From: Enterobacter hormaechei ATCC 49162
Lineage (GTDB): Bacteria > Pseudomonadota > Gammaproteobacteria > Enterobacterales > Enterobacteriaceae
NCBI RefSeq assembly: GCF_001875655.1
Contig: NZ_MKEQ01000003.1
Span: forward strand, 1-56,963
DNA length: 56,963 bases
Reading direction: 5' to 3'
Positions 50,521-56,963 of this stretch are shown in pieces (position 1 is the first letter of the stretch; each line of letters begins with the position of its first letter). Both the position numbers and the translations under genes were made by a program. Under the pieces are notes generated by a model that was not told where the DNA came from, made no database searches, and saw only the letters and a list, made by a program, of their open reading frames with translations.

Positions 50521-51545
50521 GCAATGGTCTCCACGGCATTCACTTCGCCCGTTCGGCCAATAAAGCGAACTTCAGGCTCCAGCCAGACGTTAAATTTTTC
50601 GCCCACGCACTGGCGAACATGGTGCGCCAGGTTGACGACATCCTCACTTGTCGCGTTGGACTGATTGATCAGTACCAGTGCCTGCTGACGATGAACGGCA
50701 GCGCCGCCAATAGTCGTACCTTTTAATTCACACTGATCGATAAGCCAGCCTGCGGCCAGCTTCACGCTGCCATCCGCCTGAGGATAATGCGGGGCCGTTG
50801 GCCAGCCGGTGAGAAGCGTTTTCGCATTTTCGCTACTGATCACTGGGTTTTTAAAGAAACTGCCCGCATTTCCGTTGACTTTCGGGTCCGGGAGCTTGGT
50901 CATTCGCATATGGCAAACGGAATCAAAAACCTCACGCGGTGTGACAGTGGCCGGATCGAGACGGGTCAGATCGCCGTAAGTCAGAACGGGTTTCCAGGCT
51001 TTCGCCAGACGCAGACCGACCGCCACAATGACGAAGCGATCCTGATAGTCATGCTTGAAAATGCTGTCGCGATAGCCAAAGCGGCACTGCTCTGCGGTCA
51101 GGCGCTTCGCCGTTCCGGTCGACAGTTCAATGCAATCGACGTATTCGCAAACATGTTTCAGTTCAATGCCATAGGCACCGATGTTTTGAATAGGAGATGA
51201 TCCTGCACAGCCCGGGATCAGGGCCAGGTTTTCCAGGCCGGGCATCCCTTTTTCAAGGGTATATTGCACCAGATGGTGCCAGTTCTCGCCAGCACCCACG
51301 TGTAAATGCCAGCTGTCAGCGCTCTCTTTACGCTCAATCCCCATGATGCGATTGACGATGACCGTCCCCGCAAAATCATCGAGAAACAGGACATTACTTC
51401 CTTCGCCCAGAATAAGTACGGGTTCACCGTTTTCTGTTGCGTTTTGCCATGCATTCAGCAACTGCTGAGCACTGTCGGCACGTACAATTTGATTAGCATT
51501 CCGTTGAATACCAAAGGTATTCCAGGGCTTAAGGGAGTGATTCAT
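50517..51545 (-). CDS. murB: UDP-N-acetylenolpyruvoylglucosamine reductase
   Basis: MurB reduces UDP-GlcNAc-enolpyruvate to UDP-MurNAc with NADPH and FAD, the second step of peptidoglycan precursor synthesis. The 342 aa from [19 protein letters not shown] equal E. coli MurB. FAD-binding motifs: [15 protein letters not shown] (about 50-64) and [21 protein letters not shown] (about 108-128). The proton-donor serine is in [14 protein letters not shown] (about 225-238). A longer frame from 51632 extends into the promoter and is not used. It lies directly downstream of the rRNA operon and its terminator. Confidence 0.97.
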   Translation of the reverse strand: MNHSLKPWNTFGIQRNANQIVRADSAQQLLNAWQNATENGEPVLILGEGSNVLFLDDFAGTVIVNRIMGIERKESADSWHLHVGAGENWHHLVQYTLEKGMPGLENLALIPGCAGSSPIQNIGAYGIELKHVCEYVDCIELSTGTAKRLTAEQCRFGYRDSIFKHDYQDRFVIVAVGLRLAKAWKPVLTYGDLTRLDPATVTPREVFDSVCHMRMTKLPDPKVNGNAGSFFKNPVISSENAKTLLTGWPTAPHYPQADGSVKLAAGWLIDQCELKGTTIGGAAVHRQQALVLINQSNATSEDVVNLAHHVRQCVGEKFNVWLEPEVRFIGRTGEVNAVETIA

Positions 51546-51630
51546 AGACGCTATCCTGATGCAAAAACCGGGATAGTTTACCGTATATATAGGGGGATAG
51601 GTGATTTGTTTATGGAAAGGAATAGGGTAC

Positions 51631-51664
51631 AAAAACGCAAAAAGGCCATCCTTCCGGATGGCCT
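51631..51664 (-). terminator. Terminator of the rRNA operon
   Basis: On the minus strand AGGCCATCC, loop, GGATGGCCT then TTTTTGCGTTTTT. A strong rho-independent terminator of the type found after enterobacterial 5S genes, 14 bases beyond the 5S gene. Confidence 0.92.
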
Positions 51665-51677
51665 CTTCACTTGTTTG

Positions 51678-51797
51678 ATGCCTGGCAGTTCCCTACTCTC
51701 ACATGGGGAGACCCCACACTACCATCGGCGCTACGGCGTTTCACTTCTGAGTTCGGCATGGGGTCAGGTGGGACCACCGCGCTAAAGCCGCCAGGCA
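51678..51797 (-). rRNA. rrf: 5S ribosomal RNA
   Basis: 120 bases. The minus strand begins TGCCTGGCGGC and ends GCCAGGCAT, the normal paired ends of enterobacterial 5S rRNA, with the conserved CCGAACTCAGAAGTGAAACG near the middle. Only one 5S copy is present in this operon. Confidence 0.97.
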
Positions 51798-51866
51798 AAT
51801 TCTGTTAATCTGTATCAGGCTGAAATGTGATTGTCTGTCTCTTCGCCAAAACATCTTCGGCGTTGT

Positions 51867-54771
<2,905 letters not shown>

Positions 54772-54867
54772 TCACAACCCGAAGATGTTTCACTTCTGAT
54801 TGCGAAAATTTGAGAGACTCGAACACACATGAGCTGTGTGTCGTTTCAATTTTCAGCTTGATCCAGA

Positions 54868-54880
54868 TTTTTAAAGAGCA
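54868..54880 (-). promoter_or_regulatory. boxA antitermination site in the 16S-23S spacer
   Basis: TGCTCTTTAAAAA on the minus strand, about 97 bases before the 23S gene. It matches the spacer boxA of E. coli rrn operons, bound by NusB-NusE. Confidence 0.8.
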
Positions 54881-54941
54881 AAACTTCGCAGTGCACCTTT
54901 TCAGGTTCACTCTGAAGTTTTCTTGTGTTCGCAGTAAAAGA

Positions 54942-55019
54942 TGGTGGAGCTATGGCGGGATCGAACCGCAGACCTCCTGCGTGCAAGGCAGGCGCTCTCC
55001 CAGCTGAGCTATAGGCCCC
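54942..55019 (-). tRNA. alaT: tRNA-Ala (anticodon TGC), with two extra bases
   Basis: The cloverleaf core is normal: D arm, anticodon stem CCTGC/GCAGG with loop CTTGCAC (TGC), T loop TTCGATC and encoded CCA. The gene is 78 bases, where E. coli tRNA-Ala(TGC) has 76. One extra C is in the acceptor stem (GGGGCCTA for GGGGCTA) and one is at the T-stem/acceptor junction (CCGCCATAG for CCGCATAG). See the finding. The gene symbol is by analogy only; copies in E. coli are alaT, alaU and alaV. Confidence 0.93.
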
Positions 55020-55124
55020 ATCGTAGTCACCTCTGTACCGGTAATTCTTCCTGAGACAAGGCGTGGAATAACGAAGCATACTCAGTATGTGAGTTATTTC
55101 GCAACGCAGTATTCAGGGAGAATT

Positions 55125-55201
<77 letters not shown>

Positions 55202-55271
55202 GTAGAGGTTTTTTACTGCTGTTTTTCATCAGACAATCTGTGTGAGCACTGCAAAGGCAGGTTCTTTAAGG

Positions 55272-56813
<1,542 letters not shown>

Positions 56814-56963
56814 AAAGTTTGATGCTCAATGAATTAAACTTCGTAATGAATTACGTGTTCACTCGTTGAGACTTGGTATTCATTTTAGTGTCCGAGGACA
56901 TTTAAGAATCCATGTCACTTTGAGTGCCCACACAGATTGTCTGATAAATTGTTAAAGAGCAGT
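56814..56963 (-). other. rRNA operon leader (partial)
   Basis: 150 bases upstream of 16S, part of the leader and the precursor processing stem. The promoters P1 and P2 lie beyond the window edge. No gene is seen here. Confidence 0.8.
56950..56961 (-). promoter_or_regulatory. Leader boxA antitermination site
   Basis: TGCTCTTTAACA on the minus strand matches the boxA core of E. coli rRNA leaders, where NusB-NusE load the antitermination complex. Confidence 0.85.

Overview
The window is a piece of an enterobacterial chromosome, most like Enterobacter and its close relatives (inferred from gene content, protein similarity to Escherichia coli and Salmonella, and gene order; no alignment was run). 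Nearly all of 6.2-57 kb is core chromosome with intact genes. The first 6.2 kb is visibly A+T-rich and foreign.

Region 1 (1-6208) is the tns end of a Tn7-like transposon inserted just past the stop codon of yhiN. It carries tnsA, intact, then tnsB, tnsC and tnsD/tniQ. tnsB has one frameshift, tnsC at least two lesions and tnsD about six, so the module is decaying. A further reading frame with a good ribosome binding site begins at 63 and runs off the left edge; its first residues look like another TniQ-family protein.

Region 2 (6.2-16.0 kb) holds yhiN, pitA, uspB, uspA, rsmJ, prlC, rlmJ, gor and a small two-helix membrane protein. dtpB, which lies between uspA and rsmJ in E. coli, is missing; a REP-like hairpin repeat is there and supplies the rsmJ stop codon. 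Region 3 (16.0-31.6 kb) holds treF, a HEPN-like membrane-anchored protein, a GNAT acetyltransferase, a lysozyme-like protein lacking catalytic residues, yhjB, an SDR/LysR divergent pair (yhjC), yhjD, yhjE, yhjG, pdeH (yhjH), kdgK and yhjJ. The E. coli ars genes and acid-fitness island are not present between gor and treF.

Region 4 (31.7-49.5 kb) is dctA followed by a cyclic-di-GMP and cellulose block: hmsP (yhjK), then bcsRQABZC and the divergent bcsEFG. PdeH (flagellar phosphodiesterase, behind a textbook sigma-28 promoter) and HmsP act on the same second messenger that activates the BcsA PilZ domain, so motility and cellulose control sit close together.

Region 5 (49.5-57 kb) is birA, murB and a whole ribosomal RNA operon on the minus strand (16S, tRNA-Ile, tRNA-Ala, 23S, 5S). 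In E. coli murB-birA lie beside rrnB and next to coaA, about half a megabase from bcsG. The bcsG/birA junction is therefore a rearrangement breakpoint, best explained by an inversion roughly symmetric about oriC.

A family of short G+C-rich hairpin repeats (core like CCCTCTCCC...GGGAGAGGG) occurs five times, always between convergent genes. No CRISPR array, prophage or complete insertion sequence was seen, and outside the rRNA operon no gene-free stretch exceeds about 260 bases.
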